A DNA stretch of 64,000 nt from Hymenobacter caeli (GTDB taxonomy: Bacteria > Bacteroidota > Bacteroidia > Cytophagales > Hymenobacteraceae): contig NZ_JABSNP010000008.1 in the NCBI RefSeq assembly GCF_013294115.1, positions 124,001-188,000 on the forward strand, written 5' to 3'. A program made the position numbers and the translations under genes. The notes beneath the pieces are model-generated. The model did not search any database, was not told where the DNA came from, and worked only from the letters and a program-made list of their open reading frames with translations. This document shows, in pieces, positions 55,384 to 63,943 of this stretch; within the stretch, counting starts at the first letter, position 1, and each line of letters opens with the position of its first letter.

Positions 55384-56021
55384 CCGCAGATTACGTGGAT
55401 TTAACGGATAAGAACGGATTCCTCGGGGGGTCGTTTTTATCCGTTTTTTGCTTTTCTGGGGCTTCGCCTTAAGCTTCGTTTACCTCAATGTTCGTTTATT
55501 TGGGTATTAGTAAATGGGGTGCGTTTTAACAAAGCGCTTGTATTGCAGCGAAGGGGCACCGAAGTTGATGAGCAGGCCGATGGGCAGGCGGTAGGCTTCC
55601 AGGTAGTTGATGATTTGGGCGTGGTGGGTGGGCGTGAGTTCGTGCAATGCTTTCAGCTCCAGTAAGACCGTTTCCTCAATTAAAAAATCAACGCGGCGCG
55701 AACCGATTTCTTGTAGCCGGTAGTAAATGGGCATTTCCAGCTCCCGCTGGGCATTAATGCCGCACTGCGCCAACTCCACGGCCAGCGCCCGCTGGTATAT
55801 AACCTCCTGAAAACCCGTGCCCAACACGCGGTGTACCCGCATAGCGCAGCCAATCACCTTGCCTGTCAGCTCCTTAAAGGACTCCAAATCAACAGTAACC
55901 TTTTCCATCGAACACGAGAACAAACCAATAAAACCCCCAAGGTAAAGGCTGACCCAAGTGAGTCTAATATAAGCACCCCAAGGAATCCGTTCTTATCCGT
56001 TAAATCCACGTAATCTGCGGT
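55383..56021. mobile_element. Element F: perfect 41-bp inverted repeats enclosing a GxxExxY gene
   Basis: The arms at 55383-55423 and 55981-56021 are exact inverted copies (outer word ACCGCAGATTACGTGG, inner AACGGATTCCT). Similarity continues imperfectly a further nine or so bases inward. The 639-base unit holds one gene and ends exactly at the stop codons of psd on the left and the glutathionylspermidine-synthase-like gene on the right. Mobility is inferred, and no target-site duplication can be shown from one copy. Confidence 0.6.
55507..55908 (-). CDS. GxxExxY-family protein, PD-(D/E)XK nuclease-like
   Basis: A 133-residue protein. The family motif G32-F-Q-E35-V-I-Y38 is present, and D74 (RRVDFLI) with E84-L-K86 (LLELKAL) forms the D...ExK-type nuclease core of this superfamily. 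The family is often multicopy in Bacteroidota, and its function is not established. The gene is alone inside perfect inverted repeats. Its sequence is AT-richer than the neighbours. The ATG at 55908 is preferred, and five extra codons are open upstream. Confidence 0.87.
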   Translation of the reverse strand: MEKVTVDLESFKELTGKVIGCAMRVHRVLGTGFQEVIYQRALAVELAQCGINAQRELEMPIYYRLQEIGSRRVDFLIEETVLLELKALHELTPTHHAQIINYLEAYRLPIGLLINFGAPSLQYKRFVKTHPIY

Positions 56022-57197
56022 TCAGACAAGGACGTGGGGCACGAATTCCGATAAATTGGTAATCAACCCGGCCTCGCGGCGGAAGCCGATGGCGCAGGCC
56101 TCGCCGGCCCAGAACACGCCGGCCTGGTAGCGGCGGCCCTGGGCGTCGGCGGGCAGCTCCGCCCAGCGCTGGTACAGCACGGGCTGGTCTTCAAAGTCGC
56201 CGGGGACTTCGGCGGCGGGCAGGCCGTCGGGCCCTATTTCGGCCACGTTCTGGCCCTCGCGGCCAAAAACGGGCTTGCGGACGTGGTGGCCGGGTAGGGG
56301 GCTCAGGCTGGCTTCGAGCAGCAGCGGGTGGTGCGGAAACACGTCCCAGAGGTGGGCCAGCAGGGCTTTGCTCTGGAAAAGCAGGGCGTAGGCCGGGTTG
56401 GCGACGAGCACGTCGCGGGTGCGCAGGAGTTGGGTGAGGTCGGCGGTGAGGGCGGGCTCTTCGGCGGACAGGATTTCCCAGGGCACGAGCTTGAACAGAA
56501 AGTCGAACCGCTGCCACTGCGCGGGCACGGTCTCGGCCCACACGCCGCGGTCGGGGCCATCCACCGTCACCCGCATGTCGTCAACCGGGCACACGTAGGC
56601 GTCGGCGAAGCCGGCGGCGCGGGCCGCGGCGGCCAGCACCGCGCAGTTGGCTTCGTCCTCGGCGCTGTCGGGCAGGTGCACGAGCAGCAGGGTGGCCCGG
56701 CGGTCGCGGTTCAGGGCCCGCCAGTGGCGGAACTGGTCGTCGAGGCCCTCGAAGAGGCCGTTGGCCTGGCGGCCCTCGGCGGCGTGGCCGGCGGCCACCA
56801 GGCTGGCCCACTGCACCACGGCGGCTTCGGGCAGGCCGGTGGCGGTGTCGGCGTTGAACTCCAGGAGCTTGGGGCCCTCGGGCGTCAGGGCCAGGTCGAA
56901 GCGGCCGTAGAGGTGCCACTGGCGCTCGTCGTGCCAGGAGTGGCGCACGGCGTCCCACAAGTTGGCCGGCACGGCAAGCCGCTGCAAAAACGCGTCGGGC
57001 AAAGGGTCGGGAATGGCCTGCACCAGCAGCTCGTAGAGCGTGTCGGCGGTCTGGAGCAGCGTTTCCGCGTCGGCCTCGGCGAGCAGCACGGCTTCGCGGG
57101 CCACGTAGTGCTGGCAGGCATCTTCCAGGGCCCAGTCCCAGCCCAGGGCGTGCACGGCCGGCGAAACGTCGCCGCCAAGGGGAAGCAGCTTCACCAT
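56022..57197 (-). CDS. Glutathionylspermidine-synthase-like ATP-grasp protein (YgiC-like)
   Basis: A 391-residue protein with the C-terminal ATP-grasp fold of the GSP synthase family: EFNADTATGLPE, the lysine loop FKLVPWEIL and a KPVFGREGQN loop. It lacks the N-terminal amidase of true Gsp and so fits YgiC/YjfC. The ligated substrates are unknown. The gene follows a small YgiB-like gene, as in the E. coli ygiBC operon. Its stop abuts the right arm of element F. Confidence 0.9.
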   Translation of the reverse strand: MVKLLPLGGDVSPAVHALGWDWALEDACQHYVAREAVLLAEADAETLLQTADTLYELLVQAIPDPLPDAFLQRLAVPANLWDAVRHSWHDERQWHLYGRFDLALTPEGPKLLEFNADTATGLPEAAVVQWASLVAAGHAAEGRQANGLFEGLDDQFRHWRALNRDRRATLLLVHLPDSAEDEANCAVLAAAARAAGFADAYVCPVDDMRVTVDGPDRGVWAETVPAQWQRFDFLFKLVPWEILSAEEPALTADLTQLLRTRDVLVANPAYALLFQSKALLAHLWDVFPHHPLLLEASLSPLPGHHVRKPVFGREGQNVAEIGPDGLPAAEVPGDFEDQPVLYQRWAELPADAQGRRYQAGVFWAGEACAIGFRREAGLITNLSEFVPHVLV

Positions 57198-57250
57198 GGG
57201 TATTTAATACAAATCATTGATGAACAACAGCCTACTACTCCAATGCCCGC

Positions 57251-57955
57251 CTACCCGCCGAAGCCGTGCGCGCTGCCGCGGCCGCCGAAGCTGCTGTGGC
57301 GGCCCGTTGGGGCGCTGTGGCGGCCGACGGGGGCGCTGCTGCGGAAGCTGTGGCGCGACGAGGTGCGCCGGACCGCGCGGCACGCCCGGATGCCGGCCGT
57401 GGCGGAGGTGCGGCCGCCGCTGAAGCCGTGGCCAAAAAAGCCGCGGTTCTCATCGCGGCGCTCGCGGGCAATGGTGGTGCGCCAGGCCTGGTTTTGCTCG
57501 AACAAGCCGGGGCTGGCGTAGCACGCGGGGTAGGGGGCCTGGTAGCGGCCGGCCATGAAGCCGATGCCGCTCCACATCAGCACGTCCATCAGGCCGAAGC
57601 CCTGCACGTTGCGGTCGGGGTTCACCTGGCTGTAGTCCTGCATTTGGCGTTGCAAATCCTGGCCCTGGAGGGTGTCCACTTGGCCGCCGAAGTGGTGGAG
57701 CACGGCGGCCACTTCTTCCGGGCCGGCGGGGCGCTCGCCGGTAATTTTCCACTCGCCGGGCTGCATTTCGGTCATGTCCGTGACGACGCCCTGGCTGTAG
57801 GTTTGGCCGCTCCAGCCGGCGTCGGCTTCGCTTTGCCCGGGGCCGCCGCGCTCGGTGGCGCACATCGACAGGCCTCCGAGGCCGAGGCTGCCGGCGGCGG
57901 CCACCAGCAGTACATTGCGGCGCCAGTCGCCGAGGGGATGGAAATGCTTTTTCAT
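57251..57955 (-). CDS. Predicted exported protein, YgiB-like in layout
   Basis: A 234-residue protein with an N-terminal hydrophobic segment ending LGGLSMCATE, possibly a lipobox. The middle has LMWSGIGFMAGRYQ, and the C-terminal 50 residues are a low-complexity tail of Arg, Ser and Gly (GRHSAPTGRHSSFGGRG). E. coli YgiB has the same order of signal, glycine/methionine segment and Gly/Ser/Arg tail, and it also precedes the YgiC gene. The sequence identity itself is not convincing. It starts 53 bases upstream of the YgiC-like gene. Confidence 0.6.
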   Translation of the reverse strand: MKKHFHPLGDWRRNVLLVAAAGSLGLGGLSMCATERGGPGQSEADAGWSGQTYSQGVVTDMTEMQPGEWKITGERPAGPEEVAAVLHHFGGQVDTLQGQDLQRQMQDYSQVNPDRNVQGFGLMDVLMWSGIGFMAGRYQAPYPACYASPGLFEQNQAWRTTIARERRDENRGFFGHGFSGGRTSATAGIRACRAVRRTSSRHSFRSSAPVGRHSAPTGRHSSFGGRGSAHGFGG

Positions 57956-58124
57956 GGCGGGTGGAAAGGCGAAAGGCGCGGGGCCGGGGGTAGCGGCCGG
58001 GCCCCCGGCCGGCGGTTGGGGGCCCTAATTAAAGGGCTTTTTTTGACTTAAATTACTCATCATTAAACTTTCACCTGCGGGCCCAATCTTTATAAAAAAC
58101 CGCGCTCATTTTTCCTTTGCGCTT

Positions 58125-59828
58125 ATGAACCGCCGATCTTTCCTCCAACGCCCCGTCGCGCCCACGGCCGTTGCTACCGGCCCCGCCCCGGTGGCCGACC
58201 CGCCCGAAACCGTCAGCCGCTACGCCAACCAGCAGCTGCCGCTGCAACGGGCCGGGGCCACCGCCGGCACCCTGGCCCCCTACGCCGGGGCCTGGGGCGC
58301 GGCCCCGGCGGCCCACCTGCTGCGGCGCACCCTGTTCGGGCCCACGCGGGGCGAAATTGGCGCGGCGGCGGCCTCCAGCCTGTCGGCCACCCTCGACCAG
58401 CTGCTGGCCGTGCCCGCCGCCCCGGCCCCGCCCCTGAACGTGTCGGCCGCCGACACCACCGTGCCCATCGGCCAGACCTGGGTGACGCAGGCCTTCGACC
58501 AGACCTTGCAGGGGGCCCGCTCGCAGTCGCTGCGCGAGTGGTGGCTGGGCCAGCAGCTCACCCAGGGCACCTCGCTGCGCGAACAGATGACGCTGTTTTG
58601 GCACAACCACTTCGTGGTGGAGTTTGGCAACATCAACGACGCCCGCATGGGCTACACCTACGTGCAGCTGCTGCGCCAGCACGCGCTGGGCAACATCCGG
58701 CAGCTGGCCAAGGACGTGACCATCAACCCGGCCATGCTGCGCTACCTCAACGGCAACCAGAGCGTGGCGGGGGCCCCCAACGAGAATTACGGCCGCGAGC
58801 TGCTGGAGCTGTTCACCGTCGGCAAGGGGCCCCTGATTGGCACGGGCAACTACACCAACTACACCGAAGCCGACGTGCAGGCCGCCGCCCGGGTGCTCAC
58901 CGGCTGGCGCGACAGCAGCGCCAACCTCAACGGCTACTTCACCGCCAGCCGGCACGACGCCAAGCCCAAGCAGTTTTCGGGCGCCTTCGGCAACGCCGTC
59001 ATCGCCCCGAACGGGGCCGCCGAGTACCAGGACTTGCTCAACCTCATCTTCGCGCAGGCCGAGACGGCGCGGTTCCTGGTGCGGGCCCTGTACCGCTGGT
59101 TTGTGTACTACCTGATTGACGCGCAGACGGAGAGCGACATCATCCAGCCGCTGGCTACGCTGCTCATTCAAAGCAACTTCGAGGTGGCCCCGGTGCTGCG
59201 CAAGCTCTTCGGCTCGGAGCATTTTTTCGACGCCGCCACCGTGGGCTGCCGCATCAAAAGCCCGCTCGACTTTACGGTGGGCCTGGTGCGCCAGATGGAG
59301 GTGGCCTTCCCGCCGGCCAGCAGCGTGGTGGCCCAGTACGCCCACTGGGAGTACCTCTACGGCCTGGCCCTGGTGCAGCAGCAAACCCTGGGCGACCCGC
59401 CCAACGTGGCCGGCTGGGCGGCCTACTACCAGGTGCCGCAGTTCCACGAGCTGTGGATTAACGCCGTGACGCTGCCCCGCCGCAACCAGGTCACCGACCT
59501 CTACATCGGCAAGGGCATCGCCCGCGGCGGGGCCACGGCCGCCATCGACCCCGTGGCCCTGGTGCTGGCCCTGCCCCCCACCACGGCGGCCGACCCCAAC
59601 CTGGTCATCGCCGAATTTGTGCGCCTGATGGTGCCCCTCGACCTGACCACTGCCCAGCTGACCTTCCTCAAAAACGCCCTCATCCCCGGCCTGCCCGACT
59701 TTGAGTGGACCAACGAGTGGACGACCTACGCCGCCACGCCCACCGCCGCCAAAAAAGCCGCCGTGGCCACCAAGCTGCAAGCCATGCTGCGCGCGCTGAT
59801 GGGCCTGGCCGAATACCATTTGAGTTGA
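58125..59828 (+). CDS. DUF1800 family protein
   Basis: A 567-residue protein. It starts MNRRSFLQ, a twin-arginine-like signal although the usual hydrophobic core is weak. The DUF1800 core is seen in AAHLLRRTLFGPTRGEI, MTLFWHNHFVVE and NYGRELLELFTVG. In Bacteroidota and Planctomycetota, DUF1800 genes pair with DUF1501 genes, as here. Function is unknown. The box TTCCTTTG ends five bases before the ATG. The stop codon lies in repeat G. Confidence 0.9.
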   Translation: MNRRSFLQRPVAPTAVATGPAPVADPPETVSRYANQQLPLQRAGATAGTLAPYAGAWGAAPAAHLLRRTLFGPTRGEIGAAAASSLSATLDQLLAVPAAPAPPLNVSAADTTVPIGQTWVTQAFDQTLQGARSQSLREWWLGQQLTQGTSLREQMTLFWHNHFVVEFGNINDARMGYTYVQLLRQHALGNIRQLAKDVTINPAMLRYLNGNQSVAGAPNENYGRELLELFTVGKGPLIGTGNYTNYTEADVQAAARVLTGWRDSSANLNGYFTASRHDAKPKQFSGAFGNAVIAPNGAAEYQDLLNLIFAQAETARFLVRALYRWFVYYLIDAQTESDIIQPLATLLIQSNFEVAPVLRKLFGSEHFFDAATVGCRIKSPLDFTVGLVRQMEVAFPPASSVVAQYAHWEYLYGLALVQQQTLGDPPNVAGWAAYYQVPQFHELWINAVTLPRRNQVTDLYIGKGIARGGATAAIDPVALVLALPPTTAADPNLVIAEFVRLMVPLDLTTAQLTFLKNALIPGLPDFEWTNEWTTYAATPTAAKKAAVATKLQAMLRALMGLAEYHLS

Positions 59829-59965
59829 ATTGTTAAATTGTTGTTGGTTAAATTGTTAGCCAGGGAAGCACCGCTGGTTTATCAATTACTATTGGGCCTG
59901 TTTGACCCAGAACAACCAACCTATAACAGTCAACAATTCAACCGCCAACCATTTAGCAATTCAAC
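59824..59965. repeat. Inverted repeat G between DUF1800 and DUF1501 genes
   Basis: The arms at 59824-59860 and 59929-59965 match over 37 bases with several mismatches and are built of GAATTGTTAAATTGTT-like words. The left arm covers the DUF1800 stop codon, and the right arm touches the DUF1501 ATG. Confidence 0.65.
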
Positions 59966-61546
59966 ATGAAGCGTCGCGACTTTCTACAAACCACGGCGGC
60001 GGCCTCGGCGGGCGTGGCCTTGCTGAGCGGGCTGCCGGTGGGGGCCTACGGCTACTCGCCCGAGCTGGCGGCCCTCACCAACGCCGCCACGGCCACGGAC
60101 AAGGTGCTGGTCATCATTCAGCTGCAAGGCGGCAACGACGGGCTGAACATGATTATCCCGCGCGACCAGTACCCGGCCCTGATGGCGGCCCGCGCCAACA
60201 TTGCGCTGGCCGAGGCGGCGGTGCTGCCCCTCACGGCGGCCACCGGCATCCACCCGGCGATGGCCGCGCTCCAGAACCTGTACAAAAACGGGCAGCTGGG
60301 CGTGGTGCAGAGCGTGGGCTACCCCAACCCCAACTTTTCGCACTTCCGGGCCACCGACATCTGGACGTCGGGCTCGTCGTCGGACGTAGTGCTGAACACG
60401 GGCTGGGCCGGGCGCTACCTCGACGGGGAGTTTCCCGGCTACCCCACCGGCTACCCCAGCGCCCAGAACCCCGACCCGCTGGCCGTGAGCATCGGCTCGG
60501 TGGTAAGCAACTGCGTGCAGGGCCCCGCCGTGAACATGGGCATGGCCATCGCAAGCACGTCGTCGTTCTACCAGCTGCTGAGCGGCGGCGTGGACGCGGC
60601 CCCCGCCACCCCGGCCGGCCACGAGCTGACGTTCATCCGCCAGGTGGTGGCCCAAACGCAGGTGTACACCACCACCATCCAGGCGGCGGCGGGCCGGGCC
60701 AAAAACCTCTCGCCCCTCTACCCCGCCGCTGGCCAGAACGGCCTGGCCGACCAGCTCAAAATCGTGGCCCAGCTGGTGGCCGGGGGCCTCAGCACCCGCA
60801 TCTACGTGTGCAACATGGGCGGCTTCGACACCCACACGCTGCAAGTGCCGGCCACGGGCGGCAACAACGCCGTGGGCACCCACGCCACGCTGCTGGGCCG
60901 CATCGCGGAGGCCGTTGGCGCCTTCCAGGACGACCTCGTGCGCCTGGGCCTGCAAGACCGGGTGGTGGGCATGACGTTCTCGGAGTTCGGGCGGCGCATC
61001 CGGTCCAACTCGGGCCTGGGCACCGACCACGGCGCGGCGGCCCCGCTGTTCGTGTTCGGCAGCCGCGTGAACCCCATCGTGCACGGGGCCAACCCCCAGC
61101 TGCCCGCCGCGGCCGGCGTGAACGACAACATCGCCCTGCAGTTCGACTTCCGCAGCATCTACACCAGCATCTTGCAGGACTGGTTCCAGGTGACGCCCAG
61201 CACGTTGCAGGCGCTCTTCGGGCAAACCTTCCCGTATGTGCCGGTGCTGCGGCCCGCCACGGCCCTGGCCGCCGGCAGCGCCGCCCAGGTGGCCGAATTC
61301 AGCGTGTACCCCAACCCGGTGCCGCGCGGCGGCCAGGCCACCGTGGCCTACCAGAGCCAGGGCGGCCACGTGCAGGTGCTGGTGCTGGACGGGCTGGGCC
61401 GCGAAGTGCAGCGGCCCTTCGACCGCCCCCTGGCCGCCGGGGCCCAGCGGCTGCCCCTCGACCTGGCCGGCCTCGCCGCCGGGGCCTACTACTGCCAAGT
61501 GCGCGAAGACGGCCGGTCCGGCTCGCGCATCCTGGTCATCGAGTAG
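59966..61546 (+). CDS. DUF1501 protein with T9SS-like sorting domain
   Basis: A 526-residue protein. MKRRDFLQTTAAASAG is a good twin-arginine signal. The body belongs to DUF1501 (sulfatase-like fold): LQGGNDGLNMIIP, FSHFRATDIW, GGFDTHT and FSEFGRRIRSN. The last 75 residues (FSVYPNPVPRGG ... LAAGAYYCQVRE) form a type A type IX secretion tail. It should pass the inner membrane by Tat and possibly the outer membrane by T9SS. It probably works with the upstream DUF1800 protein. Confidence 0.92.
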   Translation: MKRRDFLQTTAAASAGVALLSGLPVGAYGYSPELAALTNAATATDKVLVIIQLQGGNDGLNMIIPRDQYPALMAARANIALAEAAVLPLTAATGIHPAMAALQNLYKNGQLGVVQSVGYPNPNFSHFRATDIWTSGSSSDVVLNTGWAGRYLDGEFPGYPTGYPSAQNPDPLAVSIGSVVSNCVQGPAVNMGMAIASTSSFYQLLSGGVDAAPATPAGHELTFIRQVVAQTQVYTTTIQAAAGRAKNLSPLYPAAGQNGLADQLKIVAQLVAGGLSTRIYVCNMGGFDTHTLQVPATGGNNAVGTHATLLGRIAEAVGAFQDDLVRLGLQDRVVGMTFSEFGRRIRSNSGLGTDHGAAAPLFVFGSRVNPIVHGANPQLPAAAGVNDNIALQFDFRSIYTSILQDWFQVTPSTLQALFGQTFPYVPVLRPATALAAGSAAQVAEFSVYPNPVPRGGQATVAYQSQGGHVQVLVLDGLGREVQRPFDRPLAAGAQRLPLDLAGLAAGAYYCQVREDGRSGSRILVIE

Positions 61547-61639
61547 CGGCGGCCCACAACCCCGTTTCGGCGGGCCCGTAGAAGAAACCCGGGCTTGCGG
61601 GCCCGCCCACACATCTTCTACTGCTTTTTCTTTAAGCTC

Positions 61640-61879
61640 ATGGCTGCCAACGACCTCGAAGTTCAACTCGAAAAAATCATGCCCGAAGACCTCGTTCGCA
61701 CCTTCGAGAGTGCCTACAAGGTGTTCCAGGGCGAAACCGAGCACATGGACGACCTGCTGAAAAACGGGGGCGTCCTGCTGCGCAAAGCCGCGCAAAAGCT
61801 CACCACGGCCCAGCTGGTGCTGAGCATTGCCGCCATTGCCGCCGTGGCCGTGGTGCTCATTAAGCGCAGCGAAGACTAG
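61640..61879 (+). CDS. Small membrane protein of unknown function (79 aa)
   Basis: A 79-residue protein with a charged N-terminal helix (LEKIMPEDLVRTFESAYKVFQG) and a single C-terminal membrane segment (about 56-74), a tail-anchored layout. I do not recognise the family. The ATG at 61640 is chosen over an in-frame start at 61595. A very strong bidirectional terminator follows 12 bases after the stop, so it ends a transcript. Confidence 0.7.
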   Translation: MAANDLEVQLEKIMPEDLVRTFESAYKVFQGETEHMDDLLKNGGVLLRKAAQKLTTAQLVLSIAAIAAVAVVLIKRSED

Positions 61880-61891
61880 CGCGGCGCGTTT

Positions 61892-61944
61892 GCGGCACAA
61901 AAAAGGTGGGGGCCCCGGCGGGGCCCCCACCTTTTTTGTGCCGC
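61892..61944. terminator. Bidirectional terminator with 24-bp arms
   Basis: Perfect 24-base arms around CGGCG, with runs of six A and six T inside the stem. It follows the small membrane protein gene. Confidence 0.9.
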
Positions 61945-62038
61945 TGGCGGCGTATTTATTTCGGGAAAAACTAATATTATTTTTGCCTGATGGGATACTA
62001 TCAATCGGCACGCGGGGCAATTGCTTATCTTGCCGGCT

Positions 62039-63874
62039 ATGAAACACCTGCTGCTGGCCGCCGGCTTGCTCACCTTGGCTGCGCCTGCTTTGCCCGTTAA
62101 ACCCGTGCCCGTCTCCGCCCCCCGCCCGGCCCTCGCCGACCCCAACACCACCGACGAAGTGCCCCAGGACCAGAAGCTGGTCATTTACCAGCTGATGACG
62201 CGGCTGTTTGGCAACAAAGTGGCCCTCAACAAGCCCTACGGCACCATCGCCGAAAACGGCTGCGGCAAGTTCAACGACATCACCGACAAGGCCCTGGACG
62301 AAATCAAAGCCTTGGGCGTGAGCCACGTGTGGTACACCGGCGTGATTGAGCACGCCACCATGACGGATTACACCACCCAGGGCATTCCGGCCGACGACGC
62401 CGACGTGGTGAAGGGCCGCGCCGGCTCGCCCTACGCCATCAAGGACTACTACGACGTGGCCCCCGACCTGGCCGTGGTGGTGAAGAACCGCATGGCCGAG
62501 TACGAAGCCCTCATCGGCCGCACCCACGCCCATGGCCTCAAGGTGCTCATGGACTTCATTCCCAACCACGTGGCCCGCGCCTACAAGTCGGACGCCAAGC
62601 CCGTGGGCGTGGTGGACCTGGGGGCCGCCGACGACAAAACCAAGGCCTTCACGCCCAACAACAACTATTACTACCTGCCGGGCAAGAGCTTTGTGGTGCC
62701 CGCCGGCTACAACCCGCTGGGCCCCCTGAAGGGCCCCCGCGAAGACGGCAAGTACGCCGAGCTGCCCGCCAAAGCCACCGGCAACGACGTATTTTCGGAG
62801 GCCCCGACCGTCAACGACTGGTTTGAGACGGTGAAGCTGAACTACGGCGTGGACTACGCGCACGGCCGCGCCCTGCACTTTAGCCCGGTGCCCGACACCT
62901 GGAAAAAGATGCGCGACATCCTCGTATTCTGGGCCGGCAAAAACGTGGACGGCTTCCGCTGCGACATGGCCGAGATGGTGCCCGTTGAGTTTTGGGCCTA
63001 CGTCATCCCGGAGGTGAAAAAGGTGCGGCCCGACATCGTGTTTATCGGCGAAGCCTACAGCGCCAAGGAATACAAAACCTACCTTGACAAAGGCCACTTC
63101 GACTTCCTTTACGACAAGGTGGGCCTGTACGACGGGCTGCGCCGGCTGATGCGCGACGAGGGCACCACCGAGGACATCACCAAGGTGTGGCAGCAGGAGA
63201 GCCGGGGCTTTTCGTCGCACATGCTGCGCTTCCTCGAAAACCACGACGAGCAGCGCATCGCCAGCAAGGATTTTGCCACCGACCCCTTCCGGGCCGTGCC
63301 GGCCATGACCGTGACGGCCACCCTGGCCTCGGGGCCCGTGATGCTCTACTTCGGGCAGGAAGTGGGCGAGCCGGCCCACGGCAGCGAAGGTTTCAGCGGG
63401 GAGGACGGCCGCACCACCATTTTCGACTACTGGGGCGTGCCCGAGCACCAGAAGTGGCTGAACCAGGGCAAGTTCGACGGGACCAAGCTCAGCCCCGACC
63501 AGCAAAAGCTGCGCGACTTCTACCGCCGCCTGCTCACGCTGGCCGGCAGCAGCGAGGCCATCCGCCGGGGCCGCTTCTATGAATTGCAGGACGCCAACAA
63601 CCTCGGCAAGCAGTACAACCAGCGCCACCTCTACGCCTACCTGCGCTACACCGACCACCAGCAGGTGCTGGTCGTCGTCAATTTCAGCCCCGACAAAGCC
63701 TACCGGCCCGACCTCATCATTTCGCCCGAAGCCTACGCGGCCATGGGCATTCCTACCAATGCCACCGCCGTGTACACGTACCAGGACTTGCTCAACGGCG
63801 GCGAGCCGCTGCTGGGCCTCAACCAGGTGCTGGAACCGCTATCGGCCCACGTGTACGAGCTGCGCCGGAAGTAG
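62039..63874 (+). CDS. Secreted GH13 alpha-amylase-family enzyme
   Basis: A 611-residue exported enzyme with a signal peptide to about residue 20. The (beta/alpha)8 barrel carries the GH13 regions: MDFIPNHV (171-178), GFRCDMAE with nucleophile D309, FIGEAYS with acid/base E338, and ENHDEQR with D403. A C-terminal beta domain follows. The substrate could be starch, maltodextrin or trehalose-like sugars, and the exact subfamily is unclear. The ATG at 62039 starts the signal peptide. Confidence 0.93.
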   Translation: MKHLLLAAGLLTLAAPALPVKPVPVSAPRPALADPNTTDEVPQDQKLVIYQLMTRLFGNKVALNKPYGTIAENGCGKFNDITDKALDEIKALGVSHVWYTGVIEHATMTDYTTQGIPADDADVVKGRAGSPYAIKDYYDVAPDLAVVVKNRMAEYEALIGRTHAHGLKVLMDFIPNHVARAYKSDAKPVGVVDLGAADDKTKAFTPNNNYYYLPGKSFVVPAGYNPLGPLKGPREDGKYAELPAKATGNDVFSEAPTVNDWFETVKLNYGVDYAHGRALHFSPVPDTWKKMRDILVFWAGKNVDGFRCDMAEMVPVEFWAYVIPEVKKVRPDIVFIGEAYSAKEYKTYLDKGHFDFLYDKVGLYDGLRRLMRDEGTTEDITKVWQQESRGFSSHMLRFLENHDEQRIASKDFATDPFRAVPAMTVTATLASGPVMLYFGQEVGEPAHGSEGFSGEDGRTTIFDYWGVPEHQKWLNQGKFDGTKLSPDQQKLRDFYRRLLTLAGSSEAIRRGRFYELQDANNLGKQYNQRHLYAYLRYTDHQQVLVVVNFSPDKAYRPDLIISPEAYAAMGIPTNATAVYTYQDLLNGGEPLLGLNQVLEPLSAHVYELRRK

Positions 63875-63943
63875 GCTTCGTCCTGGCAGCCAGTGGCCAG
63901 AACCAGAATTTGTGGCTGACGGCCGGCCACCACTTGCCAGCTC

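Noticed and set aside
55507-55908. Toxin half of a toxin-antitoxin pair
   Set aside because: No second small gene overlaps or adjoins it, and the D...ExK core with GxxExxY motif fits the nuclease-like family better.
55383-56021. Classic insertion sequence with DDE transposase
   Set aside because: The only gene inside is a 133-aa GxxExxY protein with no DDE, HUH or serine/tyrosine recombinase motif, and no flanking target duplication is visible.
59984-63658. A 1224-codon open frame on the minus strand, opposite the DUF1501 and GH13 genes
   Set aside because: It is the antisense shadow of two well-supported genes in GC-rich DNA. The translation is His/Val/Gly-rich low-complexity sequence with no domain.
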